From positions 7,912,778 through 7,976,777 of the forward strand of contig NC_081336.1 of assembly GCF_022539665.2 (NCBI RefSeq): a stretch of 64,000 bases of DNA, given 5' to 3'. The stretch comes from Daphnia carinata (Eukaryota; Arthropoda; Branchiopoda; Diplostraca; Daphniidae). The notes under the pieces are model-generated. The model did not search any database. It had not been told where the DNA came from and worked only from the letters and a program-made list of their open reading frames with translations. Shown piece after piece: positions 22,153 to 35,700 of the stretch (position 1 is the first letter of the stretch; the number at the start of each line of letters is the position of its first letter). The translations under genes were made by a program, and so were the position numbers.

Positions 22153-23931
22153 TCAGGCGCTTTTTTCGACCAGCAATTCGGTGGTTTTATTGGACGTGTC
22201 TACCGCGACCACATCTCTCGTCTGGGTCGGATCCACGTCGCCGGCCGCTATGCGCATCATGCGCTCGTAGTTTTGCGACAAATCGATGGGCGCTGGATGA
22301 ATCACTCCAGCACCGTTACTGTTGTTGTCATCTTCGTCCGTCGTCGACGGAGGGATGGCACCGCCGCGGGCCGTTTGGGCCGCGTGGACGTGCTGGCTGA
22401 GCGCCAGTTCGGCTGCGGCGGCGGCCGCCGCAGCCGGAGAAGCGGCAAAATAAAGGCTCAACTCTTCCAGGCTGTTGGGGAGCCGCCTAAAATGGCCGTT
22501 GCTGTGATGATGCAAGTGATGATGCACGTCCATCGAGTCATCGTCGACCGCGTTGCCACCGACTCCGCCGTTGACGCGAGAGCCAGGAGATCCGGCCGAA
22601 ACCGACGAGAGATTTCCGCCTTGGGCTAAAGACACGGCCACGGCAATGGATTGGCGGTAGGGCCGTCCAGTCACGATTCCCAATTTCTTCACCTGTGTAA
22701 TGTAACAATGGGGAAAGGTAAAGAAACGAACGGAAACGGAGGAATGCGCTGAACATTTCGCAACGTCGGGCGCAAAAAAAAAAAAACGAACCTTATCGTA
22801 GAGCGTACGGGATGGAACGCCGTAGAGCCGCGATGCCTGCAGGGCACTTTGGCCGCTACGGACGGCCTCGATGGCGGCGGCAATATCGTGCCGAGTGTAC
22901 TGTCGGTAGCGTTTCAATTCCGGTCGATTGCTGTTGCCATTGTTTTTGCCGTTTTCGCCGTGATAGGAAGAGAGGGAAGACGCTGGCGCCAAATCTAAAA
23001 AAAAATTCAAATTCCCGTTCAACGACAATCGTTCAATTTAAAATAATAATGAATGCGTGTACCTTTGACGTGATCAAAGACTGGGGATCGGCTCGATTTT
23101 ATTCTATCCGTCACCTAAGAATTAAATTTTTAATTAATTCTTGATTAAATTTAATTGTGAATTTAAGTGATTACCATGGGCTCGTCACGATCATCTTCAG
23201 GTGGGTTGGTTTCCGAACTGGACGATCCATCGCGTTCCTTATCCAAACTGCTGTTAGTCCTCTGCAAAAAAAAAAAAAAAAAAAAACGAACAAAAACGTC
23301 ACGAAATTAAATTTAAACCTGAAACATTGCACAACAAATTTGCAAATCTCACCTCGGGGGTCTTGGCAGGTGAACGTTTGAACAAGGGCATTTGAAGAAG
23401 ACTGGCCGGTAGATGCTGGGCAGGCTGAGGCTGGACAGGTGTCGTCGTCTGCGCACGCAACTGCGGAAGGAATCCGGAATTAACCGTGTGACCCGAAGTC
23501 GGTTCGAAACTGAGACCGGACAATCCGGCCGGACTTCCGGCTCCGTCCTCGGAATAGAGACCTTTGACTTTGAGGGATTCTGCGGCCTTGAGTAGGGCGC
23601 CGACCTGCTCTTGCGCGACGCTCACCTCGCCGCGGTAGATGAACTCGAGAATGGCCTTCAATTCGGCCAATTGGATGTCTTTGAAGACGACGATCGGATG
23701 CTGTTGCGGCGCGCCGAGGTAGACGTTATCGTTGACGAATAACGACTGGAAATAGCCGGAGCAAGCTGCCAAGACGATCCGATGGCACTTGATTGAAGCT
23801 CCACCGCACGACAAGGTGACGTCCGTCAGCGCTTCCGTCTGCAGCAATTGATCGAACGCGCTGAGCAGGTTGGAACGATGCTGATTCCATCGCAGGCAAT
23901 ACTGCTGTTGCGGGCTTCCCGATCCTCCCAT
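22153..23931 (-). CDS. BTB/POZ plus pipsqueak-HTH transcription factor, copy A, 486 aa
   Basis: Minus-strand exons 23353-23931, 23175-23261, 23063-23114, 22792-22994 and 22153-22692 close in frame. Residues about 8-130 form a tramtrack-type BTB domain (QQYCLRWNQHRSNLL, LTDVTLSC, HRIVLAACSGYFQSLF, IVVFKDI, YRGEVSVAQEQ) for dimerisation. Residues about 267-320 form one pipsqueak HTH domain (KRYRQYTRHDIAAAIEAV, QASRLYGVPSRTLYDK, VKKLGI) for DNA binding. The C-terminus is rich in His and Ala. The start ATG is placed just before the BTB signature. The domain order recalls Drosophila jim lovell, bric-a-brac and ribbon; I cannot choose among these, though the TLYDKVKKLGI form seems unlike bric-a-brac. 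An intron splits the HTH after LYDK. Copy B, 11.5 kb away on the same strand, has the same exon plan. A nuclear regulator of development or behaviour is inferred. Confidence 0.9.
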
Positions 23932-26900
23932 TTTTTTTTTTGTTCCAGCAAAAATAAAAAATAATCAAAACTTAAGAACAAAAAAAAAAAAAGAAACTGA
24001 AAAAGTTTGAATTGGAATTTGTGTTTTTTTTTTCGAAAAGAAGGGAGGCCAAATGGTAAGAGAGGTCTCTCCGCGATCGCTTCACTTGTGCAACTGAACG
24101 CCAATCAACGGGTGGATGGCTCCTTTTGTAACCATCCATCTCGGGTGGGTTCCACCCTCCAAACCCTCGCTGACACCGGCTCTTTTTTTTTCGGCAATAA
24201 CAGGGTGGAGAGGGAGGTTTCTTTAAGATGATGTTGTAAAAAAAAAAAAAAAAAACTTTTCTTTCCATATGGAATAGGAGGGCTGAAAAAAAGGTTCCAG
24301 GTCACAGTATGTTTTTTCTTCTTCCTTTTTTTTTTTGCTGATGGAGGAGGGTGCAATGTCAACCCTCCGATCTTATTTATTTTTTACAATGCAAGTAGAA
24401 AACGTCTCTGTGTGTCCGCTTTCTTCTTCGGTTACGTCCTTTGCGCGGTAGACCTTTTTTTTATTTTTCCTCCCTCTCGAAGAAAATAAGTTGATTCTTA
24501 TTTTTTTATTTTTGAGGACTTGCGATAGCGCGCACGTAGTTCGGTGAAATAAATCAAGACGGTGCAATATCTGTTGAATTTGTTTTTTTTTTTTTTTTTT
24601 TTTTTTATTAAAAAAATTGCATTTGTAATTAAATTTCTTTACCTTTGAGCGGAAGGGGATTAAAGACATTTCACAGCTCGCCTTGCGCTGTCCATTTTTT
24701 ATTTTTTATTGCAATTTTTTCCGTTTGTTGCATTTCACAGGTCAGAGCCGCCATGGCTCGACTTTCTCACGGCCTACTTTCTAACAATAATATCAGAATA
24801 AAAAAAAAAAAAAGAATATATATATAAGAAAAGAGGAAACAAACTTGATATTATTCACCATATCAGAGAGGGGGAGAGAAAACAGGCCTCCCTCTAAAAA
24901 AAAATTGTAGAGGGGCAGCACGTAATTTAATCTCTATACAGAGCGGCGAAAAAAAAAAAGAGCCGATGCACATGTCACCGACGTACTCTCTGATAGGCTA
25001 ACTACCTGTCGTTAGATATTATATAGTTACTCGCTCTATAGGCATGTACATATATATATACCTGGGCCTTCTTCCTTAGTGTGTGGAGAAAGGAAACATA
25101 TGCCGAATGATGACGCCATACGCAGCCACGTAAGGTGAAAATGTAGGCCAAACTTTATATTGCGGTGTACGTATATGACGCTGATTTTTATTTCTTTCCA
25201 TTTCCTGTTTGTTTCTTTTTTTTTCTCCGTTCGGCTGCCGGAATACAAAATGGACGTCCTGTTATATCTATCTACAAAGGATGACGCACAAAGAAAAAAA
25301 AAATTAGTTTTTTTTTATTAACAATTTCATTTTTTAAATTTTATTATCGTGATGATGTTACGTAGATTAATGCGCATTGCAATACCTTACTTACGGGTTA
25401 ATTTAACTAGAAAAACGAGGGGAGAGGGGGATACGAAAACCGGATGGAACCCGTTGGCGTTGCATCATCGGGAAACTCGTTTTTCTTTCATGTTATGCGT
25501 GACAGTAAAATTGCCCTCGTTTTACTTTTTTCAACCAGTTTTTCTTTTATGCAAAGCAAAAGCCATTTTCAATGTCAATCGAAAGAAGCCACTTTGATGA
25601 TGCAAAAAATAAAAAATAAAAGACTCCCCCACTCATCCGTCCGCAAGAAACAAGTGTCTCTCCCATAGTAGGGGGGGGGGGGATGAGCGGTGTCTCTTTT
25701 GAGCTCTTAAAAAATCCTCTGCGGGGCCACTTGATTTCGCCACACATAAACATTATTAGAGTTATAGCGAAAGCTCTTCCATGTTCGCCCCTCCGCCACC
25801 CAATTTCGCAAGCTGTGTTATATTTATTTCGATGTTGTTTTTTGTTTTATTTTTTTTTTTTTGGCGCTGCTCGCGTGCGAGCTCTTCTCCCTCCGTAGCT
25901 GATGTGTTTTTTGCGCGCCCCCCCCCCCCCTTTTGCGGTCTCTTCTATTTCTAACGTCCAAAAGATCGGTGTGGGTAGAGGCTAGAAAAGAAACCGCCAG
26001 TCGCGAAATAACGCGTCTCTTTCGCCATACTAAATTTTTATTGCACCTTCCCTTTTTTTTTTTTTTTTTGAGACCCTCCAGCATCTTAAGCGACTGATTC
26101 TTTTGTTTGGGATGCATCCGCAGACACCGCGGATTGTTGTTTTTTTTTTTTTTTATGAAGATCACTGCGCGGCCTTTTTTTTTTGTGTTGTTGTTAAGCC
26201 TTCATAACAATTTCGACCATTAAATATAATGTCCGTTTTGGCCTATTTTTTTTTTTTTAGAGAGAGCGGCAGACGTCCGTCATATAAAAAATCATAGTGA
26301 CCCATCACCTAGGCGACAATATCGCTTGTTGTTTTTTTTTTGTTTTTTGCGCATCTGTTTTTATAAAAAAAAAAAAAAAAATTAGGGCACGTATTAAAAG
26401 GTATTGAAAAATGGAGGGATATCTTGACGTCATTTGAAATAAATCGGGGATATTTTTTTTTCTTTTTCTTTCCTTGTGTTTTTGTTCAAATTGAAATTGG
26501 ATAGTAATGAAGAGGACAATCTTTAATTCGTTTTTAGAATTGGAAAAAAAAAAAAGAAAGGTCGGAATTGGGTTTGAATTTCCGCCGCTGCTTTTGACGA
26601 TGTGGATCAATGTCAGGTTCGTTTAAAAGACACTCGACTGCACATTCAATTTCAAATAAAAAATCGGAGGCGGCATAAAAGGACGGGGGGGGGGGGCATT
26701 TGGATCAAAGATAAAACCGAAAGCCAATGACGTCACACTATCCGAAATTGAATTTTATAAGAGAAATTTGGCTAAACATGATAACACGCATTGATTTGTT
26801 CAAATCCAAAAATTGAATTTCCCTTCCTTATTTTCTATTTTTTTTTTTTTTTCAAAATCCCGTATCATTGCTGACCTATTTCCAAAATTTGTTGCTAAAT

Positions 26901-29900
26901 TTCAATCATCAAAATCGCTTGCCCACACGCACATACAATCAATTTTTATTCCCTGATGGCGAGCCTCAAAGACCTAGATAGATATTTTATTCTATCGGTA
27001 CTCTTGGTATCCCCCGTATAAAAAACACAAACAAGTAAAAAAAAGAATCAGGTCGTGCCAAAAAACAAAGTCGTTTCGATCAAGGCCGACTTTTCTTAAA
27101 GGCGACATTATAAATGTATAAAAAAAAAACGGTCAATTGCGGCGAAAAAAAAAAAAAAAACACAAAACAAGTTTCACTTGACAACCTTTTTTTTTTGCCG
27201 TGTGATGTTCCGTACCTTTGTATTTTTTCACCTTATTTTTTTTTGTCTCACTGGATACCTGTCGCTCTCGCGCGCGCCATTTTTTTTTATAGCTACGCTA
27301 GTCGCAATAAGATTTTTTAAAAAGACCTTTCTCTTTCTGCTAGTCTATTTGGTGTTTTTTTTTTTTTTTATTTAACGGCCTCTGTGTTATTCAATTTTCA
27401 GACCATTTGCTCTCGAAACGTCTTCACAAATGTCCCCCCCCCCCCCCTACACACGTAGAGAGAGAGAGAGACGACTTAACGATTATTGGGTCCGCAGAAG
27501 AGGCAGTTGTGGCGCACGCCCGCGTACTTTGGAGGCAGCCGGGCAATTTGAACAAGAAGAGAAAAAAAAAAATGACAATAGTGCAGCAGAAGCTAAATAA
27601 AAAAAAAAAAAAAAATGGGTACATGTTCGGCTGCTGAAATGTTTCGACAAAAAACAAGACATAAAACACCATTTTTTGGTCACTTTAAACGTCGTAACGC
27701 TTTAACGCGAGCGAAATGTCTTTTTTTTTGTGTGTGTGTTACATTTCACCGGCGACACTACGTTTCTTCTTAAGTTTTCACAATCGAATAAGGGACGCGT
27801 TAAATGTTTAACGTCATTTTCAATTTCGTTTCATCTTCTTCAGATCTGTATGCAAATGAAGCACAAAACGAAAAAATAATCAAATTATTGACGTTTCTAT
27901 GCAGGAGTTGAACGACCCTTTGTTTCGTCATGTCTAAAGCTACTGGGTGGGCTAACTGTTTAATGACGTTAACCAACACATCACGAATGCAAAAAAAAAA
28001 AAAAAAAAAAAGGCCTGTCCCTTTTTTTTTTTCGAAGCAAAAAAAAAAAACGTCACGGAATAAAGAACTGCTGTTGAGCAAAAAAAAAAATTGTTACGGA
28101 CTAAAGAACTACTGTGTTACACTACCTGGTTACACGGTGAAAATGGATCTCGTAACAAAATTTTTTTTGCTGTTTTTTTTTTTTTCTTTGAAATGGGGAG
28201 TGTTAACCCTTTTGGTTATTCGGAATAACTCGAGGTACTGATTATCAGAATGGAAAAATTTTTTTTTTTAACCCTACCACTATTTTTTTCGAACAGGATG
28301 TTCCATGTGAAAAAAAAAAAAGAGTTGTGAGAAAAAAAAAATTTTTATGAAGGGGGTCACTTTTTTTTGGTCAAGTTATTGCTGCACAGACTAAACCAAT
28401 GGTGGTGTATGTGTAACACGCATTCCATCGTATAAGGCCCCGCGTTAGTTTTATTGTACGCCTTTAACCCTCCACATCTAATGCCATTTTTTTTTCCCAA
28501 CAGTTACGAAACGTACCAAAAAAAAACAACAGTGAGAGTAAAAAAAATACCGTGAAAAGAAAAAAAAATCGGTTGCAAGTTCAGCAGGGCAAAAGGGTTG
28601 CAATAAAATAAGATAACACAGAGCCCCCCCCCTCTCTTCTCTTAGCAGACAAACTGTAATTGACCGTAAAGAAAAAAAAAAGAAAAAAAGGTTCAACCTT
28701 CACCGTAACTGTCCCTTCAACCAGAGCAGCCCTGGTGGCGAAAAACGAATTCTTTCCAAGAAAGAAGACTAAAAAGAAAAAGAACTTGCAACAATTGCAA
28801 CACGAAATTCGAAATAACGAAAAAAAAAATGCACTCGATGAACTTTGAAGATTGAACGATTCCACACAAAGTTCATTGTACGAAAATGTCGATATGCTCA
28901 ACATCAGACGTCAATCAAACGAATGTATATCAGCAGCCCCGGGTTGACGTCACATTGCTGAAAGGCATGTGAGGGGCGATTCTCTATTGCGTGTTATATG
29001 ACTTTTGCTGCGCTGCAGGGGCACAACCCATAGGCAATTCGAAAAAAAATGGCCGCGCGCAATGACCAGTTGTAAAACCATTCCGGAATATCCCATTGGG
29101 ATGAAACTTGTGGGCGAAACTAATGGCTTTTTTTTTTCTCTCTCTCTCTCTCTCTCTTTCTCTCCCGAGCAGTTAAAATGCAATATATTTTTTTTTTTTC
29201 CCTTGAAAAGGAGGATGGCTCTACAGACTATTACAAACGCAACAGTGAACTGATGTCTCCACTTTTACTTTTCAACATACACACACAGAGAGAGAGAGAC
29301 AAAAAAAAAATGGAGGGCGCGAGCCATTTCCTCTACACATTGATTTGTCGTCTTTCCAAGTGAGGAAACGCCAAAGTCGACATTCAAAACTGTCGATTGT
29401 CTACAGCACATTGCAAGACGACCCTGCCGAAATTTCGGATCTTATTTCCGACAAGTTACTCAACAAATTGAACAACTTTTCGTCCTGGATCGCTAATGAG
29501 CTACGCGACAAAGTTTCTTTGTTCTTTTCACATTGTTCGAGAAGCCGCCCCACGTTTGCCAAAAGATTTTGGGGAAACTGTTCGTAACAAGGAAACACAC
29601 GAGCACATTTACCTGATTAGATTAGATGATCGTTGAAAAACATCTCCCTGGGTGATGAGACGTTAACGAAGTTCCACGACGCTTCCTCTCATTTTTTTTT
29701 TTTTCCACCATCACTAGAGCAGATGACGCACGATGAACTTGCAGAAACATAATGAAGACTGTATCACACGTGCCAAAATGCGGGGTTGCCATACTTTTGA
29801 TTCATCGAAATTGAATGAATAAAAACAAAAAAAGACGAGAATATCACATCAAAAAAAGGGTGTATTTTTGTTTACGTCAACAGTCAAGCAACTACAAATT

Positions 29901-31653
29901 GGATTGGGTAGAGAATAAAAAAAAAAAAAGGTGTTTTGAAGTTTTGGAGGAGGGAAATAAAAAATCGAAAACTTTTTTTTGTTTTTGCCAGTTTCGTGAA
30001 ATCGATTCGATACTTGAACAAAACGATAATGAATCATTTTTGTTTTATCGTTTTTGTTTTTTTTTTTGCAAATTTCACGACGTTCTGCACACACACAACA
30101 AAAAACAAAACAAGTTTTCTCTAACTCTCGCATCGTGAAATGAAAGAAATAGGACGAAATAACAAAAAGAGACGAATAGAAAAAAAAAAATAAAAAATAA
30201 ATCCAACGAGAATTTGATGAGGTGCAGACGCGAAAGAGAGAGACGATTGAAGAGCGACATTTTTTTTTTTTGTTTCTTTTAAAAGTCTGTGTGTTTTTCT
30301 TTCTTTTTTTTCAACTACCGGAAATTTGTTGGGCTGCGGGAGGAGGGGGTGGGGAACAATTTGAATAAAAGGGAAAGGAAAAAAAAAAAGTTAATTGAAA
30401 AGAGGGTAAACAAAATAGTGTTGAAAAAGGAAGGGGGGGGGGGGAACAAACCAAAAAAATGTGTGAAAAATTTTCGAAACCGAGACATGTTTACCGGGGA
30501 GGGATTTTTTTTAAAACGCCAATGCATAATTTTAATCATTTTTTTTTTTTTTGTAACTTTTTCTTTCTTTTTTTCTTTGTGTTTCTAGTTATGCAATCCG
30601 AATAAGAAGAAATCAAATTTGAAACCGGGTCGGAAAATGTTGTGTGTGAAAACAAACAAACAAAAAGAAAAAAAAAAAAGCAATTTTTTTTTCTTTTTCA
30701 AGCCAATCAGAAAATTCAAAAAAAAAAACAAACAATTTTGAAACAAACAAGCATCCAATTGAAGGGAGGGAGGAGAAAGAACACGAAACATGTGTGAATA
30801 ATAGTGTAGCACAATCATCATATTCTTAAATAAAGTAAAGTAATAAAAAAAAATTCAATCGGGAATTTCAAGAAAAAAAAATATAAAAACAAAACACGCC
30901 TTTTCTTTTTCAAAACATTTCGGCTTGTCATCAAACAAACTCGAAAACACTCGGAGGTAATAATTTGTTTTTGACGTACTCGCCACATACACAACAAGAA
31001 CAAAAAAAAAAAAAAAAATATGTTTATCAATTAGATGCGAAGGGGGAAAAAAGTAAGAGGGAGGGGGGGGGGGAGGGGAGAGAAGGAATTTATTTTCAAC
31101 GGGTCGCGTATTTCGGGTATTTTGTTTCGTTTTTTTTTTTTCTTTCTCTCTTGATTTCTGTCATTACAAATTAGCAATCATTGGTCTGCTTTACGTATAA
31201 ACAAGTTTGAAACGACCAAATCTTGATCTGTACGAATTTTGAGGGCTATTTTGTTTTGTTTCTCTTTTGTCTCATGTGTTCACTCTACAATTCTTATTCG
31301 ATTGTTAAAATGAAATTTTTCTCTTTGTCGTCTCTTTCTCATTTGGGGCGGGGTCATTTGCTTGTCTGCTTTGCTATTTTTTTGTAACGTGAAATGGGTT
31401 GTGTCGGATGTTGATGCGCTTTAACAAACAATTCATTTAAATAGAAGAGGGGGGGAGGGGTTGTTGACGCCTGCGTGAAAAAAAAAACGAGGGGGATCAT
31501 TCAAAAAAAAAAAATATGAATAATAATAACAATAAAGAAAAAAAAACAGACGAATTCAATGTTGGATTGAGTTTTGCACCTGAGATAGTTCTTACGAATA
31601 TATGTGTCAAATATAGATGTGTTTTTTTTTCTTTAAAAATATAAAATGTTTTC

Positions 31654-31654
<1 letters not shown>

Positions 31655-31687
<33 letters not shown>
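31655..31687 (+). repeat. (TTA)n microsatellite
   Basis: Eleven perfect TTA/ATT units. Similar TTA/TAA/AAT arrays occur at 32646-32671, 53041-53073, 53871-53897 and 54390-54424. Confidence 0.9.
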
Positions 31688-31688
<1 letters not shown>

Positions 31689-32356
31689 TGTTATTATAGA
31701 TACTTGTAGATTGATTCGGAGATAAGCGGATAACGGATGGAGATATTTCATCAAATAGAGTTTTTTGTTTTACTTGTATATGGCCGAGTTCTATTATGGA
31801 TGGTTGATTGGATTTTGTTTTTGTTTCGTTTCCTGTTTTTGACGGTTAGGTTAAAAGGTTTTCAATTGAAGGGAGGGAGGAAAAAGGCAAAGAAGAAACA
31901 AATCGGCTACGTTAGGAACTGTGTGCAACATCATCATGTTTTGGACCATCTTCATTGCAACGTTTTTTTGTTATTTTTTCGTTTTCACTTTCTTATAATA
32001 TGTGTAATTAAAATCTGCATTTTCAAATGAAGTCAAAATTAAAAAAATAAAGATTTTTTTTTCATTGATTGCTAATATACCCGACTTCAAGAACTGATGG
32101 GAGGTATATAATTTTCGACGGACAGTTGATGTTTGTTTTTACCCTGAGTCTAGCGCTTTTTTTTTTGTTGTGGATTTTTTTCTATACAACTTTAGATTAA
32201 TGTGGATTTTTCGGTTGTTGAAAAAAAAAAAAATGTAATTTATAGGGAACTATTTTTAACTGTTTCACTGGTTTTTTTTTTTTCTTAATAGGATGAGGGT
32301 CTTTGTGATATCAAAAAGGAAAAAGAATTGAATGAGCAGTTGGCCAAAGTACCCAT

Positions 32357-32365
32357 AGGTGGCGC
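32357..32365 (+). promoter_or_regulatory. CTCF-like motif AGGTGGCGC
   Basis: An exact match to the AGRTGGCGC core reported for insect CTCF, in non-coding DNA between the paralogous BTB genes. A nine-base match is weak evidence on its own. Confidence 0.25.
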
Positions 32366-32645
32366 GGAAAGGTCATTCAAACAGCGGGACTTTTAAACGA
32401 TAGAGGGGGAAAAAAATCAAATTGATGTTGTAGAAAGATGTCGATGTCTTGGTTTGGCGCGAGATTTGAAACAAACTTGCGAAAAATAACTCAACTTTTC
32501 GAGAAAATGAGAGGCGCGCACAATGAAAAAAAAAAAAAAAAAAAAAAAAAAGAGAGGAGCAACAGTTGGAAATCAATTTTCCTGAGGTAGCCATGAGCAA
32601 AGAGGTGCTTCCATAGTCGTTAACATGCCCTCTTTTCTTTCTGCG

Positions 32646-32671
32646 ATAATAATAATAATAATAATAATAAT
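32646..32671 (+). repeat. (TAA)n microsatellite
   Basis: Eight to nine AAT/TAA units with a short interrupted continuation after the following poly(A) tract. Confidence 0.85.
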
Positions 32672-33806
32672 TGAAAAAAAAAAACTAAATAATGATAATA
32701 ATTGAAAAATGAAAAAATTCGTCCTTTCATTGTCTCGATTTGAATGTCCCAGAGCGTCAAATTAGAGCAGCAACAGCAGAGCAATCACCCGCAGTGCAAT
32801 TACAACAAACATATACGCACCAGCGCGCAAATCCCTAAGATTATTATGAAGACATTATCTAATCATTATCATAATTATTTAAAAAATTGAAAAAAAAAGA
32901 ACAAACAAACAAGACAAGATGTTTGTTTAATTACATTAAGAGAAAGATGACATTTGTTTCTTTTCAAATGCTATGTTTGTTATGTTTGAATTTTTTAAAT
33001 GGACCCAAAAGGTTTGTGTGATTTTGACTGTGGCCGGAGGGCGAGCAAAAAAAAAAAATGCCACCTGAGCTTTGAATTGAATTATCTTGAAATTTAATTT
33101 TAAAACAAAATAATTTAGTGCCGAATGATTTGAAAAGATGTTTTTCTTTCTCGTATTAAAAAGGGGAGGAGGAAATTGACAGTCAACGATAGAGGTAACT
33201 GGTTGCTGTCAATGACTTGTGTAACAAGGCACCACGTTAAAAAAAAAAAAAAAAGTGGAAAAAAAAAAATAATATTTCCAAACGAGTTAAATGATTGACT
33301 CGATTCAAACATATTCCCAAGAGATTGGCCGGAAATTCGGTGTTGTGTTTTTTTTTTTTTAGTGTACGTCATTGGCGGTATTTCAAATAAAATAAAATAA
33401 AAATAATATTAGTGTTTGTTTTCGATACCCAACAATACTTTGGAAATTGTTACTTTCATTTAATTAAAAATTAAAAAAAAAAAAACGAATCATCACCCAC
33501 GATGATTTGATTGACGGTTATTTATAATATATAGTCTTTGAGAAAAAAAAAGAAAAAAAATTAAGGAGAAAAATGAAAAACTTTAGAAACCCCCGAAACA
33601 CATCGACGCGAGAAAGTTTTGCTTATCAGAAATCTTAAAAAAAAAAAAAAGAGGAAGATTTGAAATAAAAAATTAACACGCTGGACAATAACACGCATAC
33701 AAAACACGCACACGGAAGAATTGAAAAGGGAAAAAAAAAATAACCCAACAGATTCTGAACATTAAAAGAGGAGAAAATAAAAACCACATTAAGGCGACGA
33801 TTGTTT

Positions 33807-33830
33807 TGTGTGTGTGTGTGTGTGTGTGTG
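33807..33830 (+). repeat. (GT)n microsatellite
   Basis: Twelve perfect TG units in non-coding DNA. Confidence 0.9.
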
Positions 33831-35458
33831 GAATTCAGAGTTAATAATAATAACAATTAAAAAAGACCCACACGAATTCTTCTTTTCAAAATGTTCTTTG
33901 ACATTTTGAATTTCGCTCATTGAAAAGATCTAAACTAAAGTTTTTTTTTAAAAATGGGTTCCTTATTTCGGGGGGTCCTTTGTTTAAAAAACGAATTTTT
34001 TGCATGCAAAAAAAAAAAATCGGAATCTATCCGATTACCTTGTGTGTAAAAGAGTGTTGACAAAGATAGGCTTCTTTCTTTTTTTAGCAAAAAGAAAAAC
34101 GTCACCATTGCCATCACATTTTCGAATCCAATTCAAAATGGTTTGTTTTCGCCAATGGGCGCAAAAAAAAAAAGAAAAACACAAAAAATTCCATATTTTG
34201 AAAAAAACAAAATTCAACAAGCCTGACGCGTCCAATCCCGAAACACATCAGGATTTGAATCATTAAAAAAGAGATGAATAAACGGGAAGAAAAAGAAGTT
34301 GATGCAATCACACTCGTACATTGTTAAGGACAACATCCTTCCTTTTTGCCTTCGAAAAGAAATTCGCTTGAATTTTTTTTTTTTTTCATCGCCAAAGTTG
34401 ACAAAAAGAACGTCAAAACCTCGTATTGCACACACACACATATTCTAAAATAGTTCTTACTAAATGAATTCACGGGGGTTGGGGATAATCAAAAGACCAA
34501 AACAAAAGAAAAATGAATCAATTCTAAAATAATAGCGTCCGAAAAGCAAATGAAAAGGGACCACCGGAGGAAATTTAGAAAAAAAAAAAAATTATGAATT
34601 TTGATATCCCAATAAAAAAAAAAAGAAAATGTTTTTGAGAAAACCGGGTTTGGGTTCCAAAAAAATGTTTAACTGGTTTCTTTTGTTTCATTCCTCAATT
34701 CCATTGGTTTTCTGGTAAAGAGTCACTGGTTTGATTTTGTCTGTGTCTTTTCTACCAATCAATGATAATAATAGTCTAATTATAAATCAACGGGTTGGGC
34801 GGGGGGGGTTGGAAAAAAATCGAAGTTTGCCTGGGTAGGAAGTGGGGCGGGGAGGATGAATCACCGGTGCCATCCAAAAAATATGAAAAATGGGTGGGAA
34901 ATAATCTTTGAAACTTGGAACCCGCACGTAATTTAAAAAATGTGTAACAACAGGCGGGGGGGGGAGGGATGGGATCAATCAGCAAAAAATTTGCATTGAC
35001 CTAACGTCAATTGTTTTGAAACGGAAAACAAATGTTGGTTCTGAGGTAGAGTCGTTCGAATGCGGGGTTAGTTAACTGGGCTTGTTGAGGGGGTGGGATC
35101 GACGGTGTGTCAGTTACACACGCGCGCGCACACACACATAAAAACATTTCTCTTTCGTTCCCCTCTCGCACACAGAGACATACACATATGATACGTGCGT
35201 GACGAAGACACACGAAACCTGAGTTTTTTTTTTTTTTACTTCCGTCGGGACTGGATCATTTGTTTTTTTCTTAGCGAAATAGGATTTTATCAGAGAACCC
35301 GTTTAGAAAAAAAAAATAATGAAAAGGAAAAAAAAAAAAACAATTTTTAGATTTTTTTTTCCCGCGCTCCTAACCACCCCATCTAACGGAGACGCGACAA
35401 ACTAAAAACCCAAAAATTTGCTTTTGCCTTTCGCCTTTTTGATGAAACAGGTGTGTGT

Positions 35459-35700
35459 TCACGTCGTACTGGGATTGGGACTGGCGCTTCCGCCGCGATC
35501 GTCCATGACCACTTCGGCTATCGACGATGTCGTCGAATTGAGATCGTCACGGACGGCGAAATAAGCGCCGCCGACGCGAGCTCCAGCGCTAAATTTGCTG
35601 CTCTGGCGCGGCGGAGGCGTCTGGGGCGCCGGCGGAGGCGTCGGAGTCGAATCGGGCGTCTCTTTTTTGATGTCCTTACCGTTGGACGACGGCGTCGGGC
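35459..35700 (-). other. Out-of-frame continuation of the copy B coding sequence
   Basis: Past the annotated stop of copy B, the next frame stays open for about 75 codons to a TGA at 35459-35461. It reads like real protein (PSSNGKDIKKETPDSTP, SSKFSAGARVGGAYF, VRDDLNSTTSSIAEVVMDDR). Removing one base near 35695-35705 would join it to the main frame, so the true C-terminus is probably here. Confidence 0.55.

Larger units (their letters stand above)
23932..35458. other. 11.5 kb gene-free interval between the two BTB-pipsqueak genes
   Basis: No coding region with family features was found on either strand. It probably holds 5' UTR and regulatory DNA of copy A and the 3' end of copy B. It is packed with poly(A)/poly(T) runs of 8 to about 25 bases, several G or C runs of 8-13 (for example 25669-25681 and 26686-26697), CT/AG repeats near 29140-29160, an ATT array at 31655-31687, a TAA array at 32646-32671 and a GT array at 33807-33830. 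One CTCF-like AGGTGGCGC lies at 32357-32365. Confidence 0.6.

Noticed and set aside
22057-22629. 190-codon plus-strand ORF
   Set aside because: It is the reverse-strand shadow of the GC-rich last exon of BTB-pipsqueak copy A and has no independent protein features.
23932-35458. Poly(A) tracts as tails of retrotransposed copies
   Set aside because: Runs occur equally as A and T at very high density with no adjacent ORFs or target-site duplications, so they do not mark discrete insertions.
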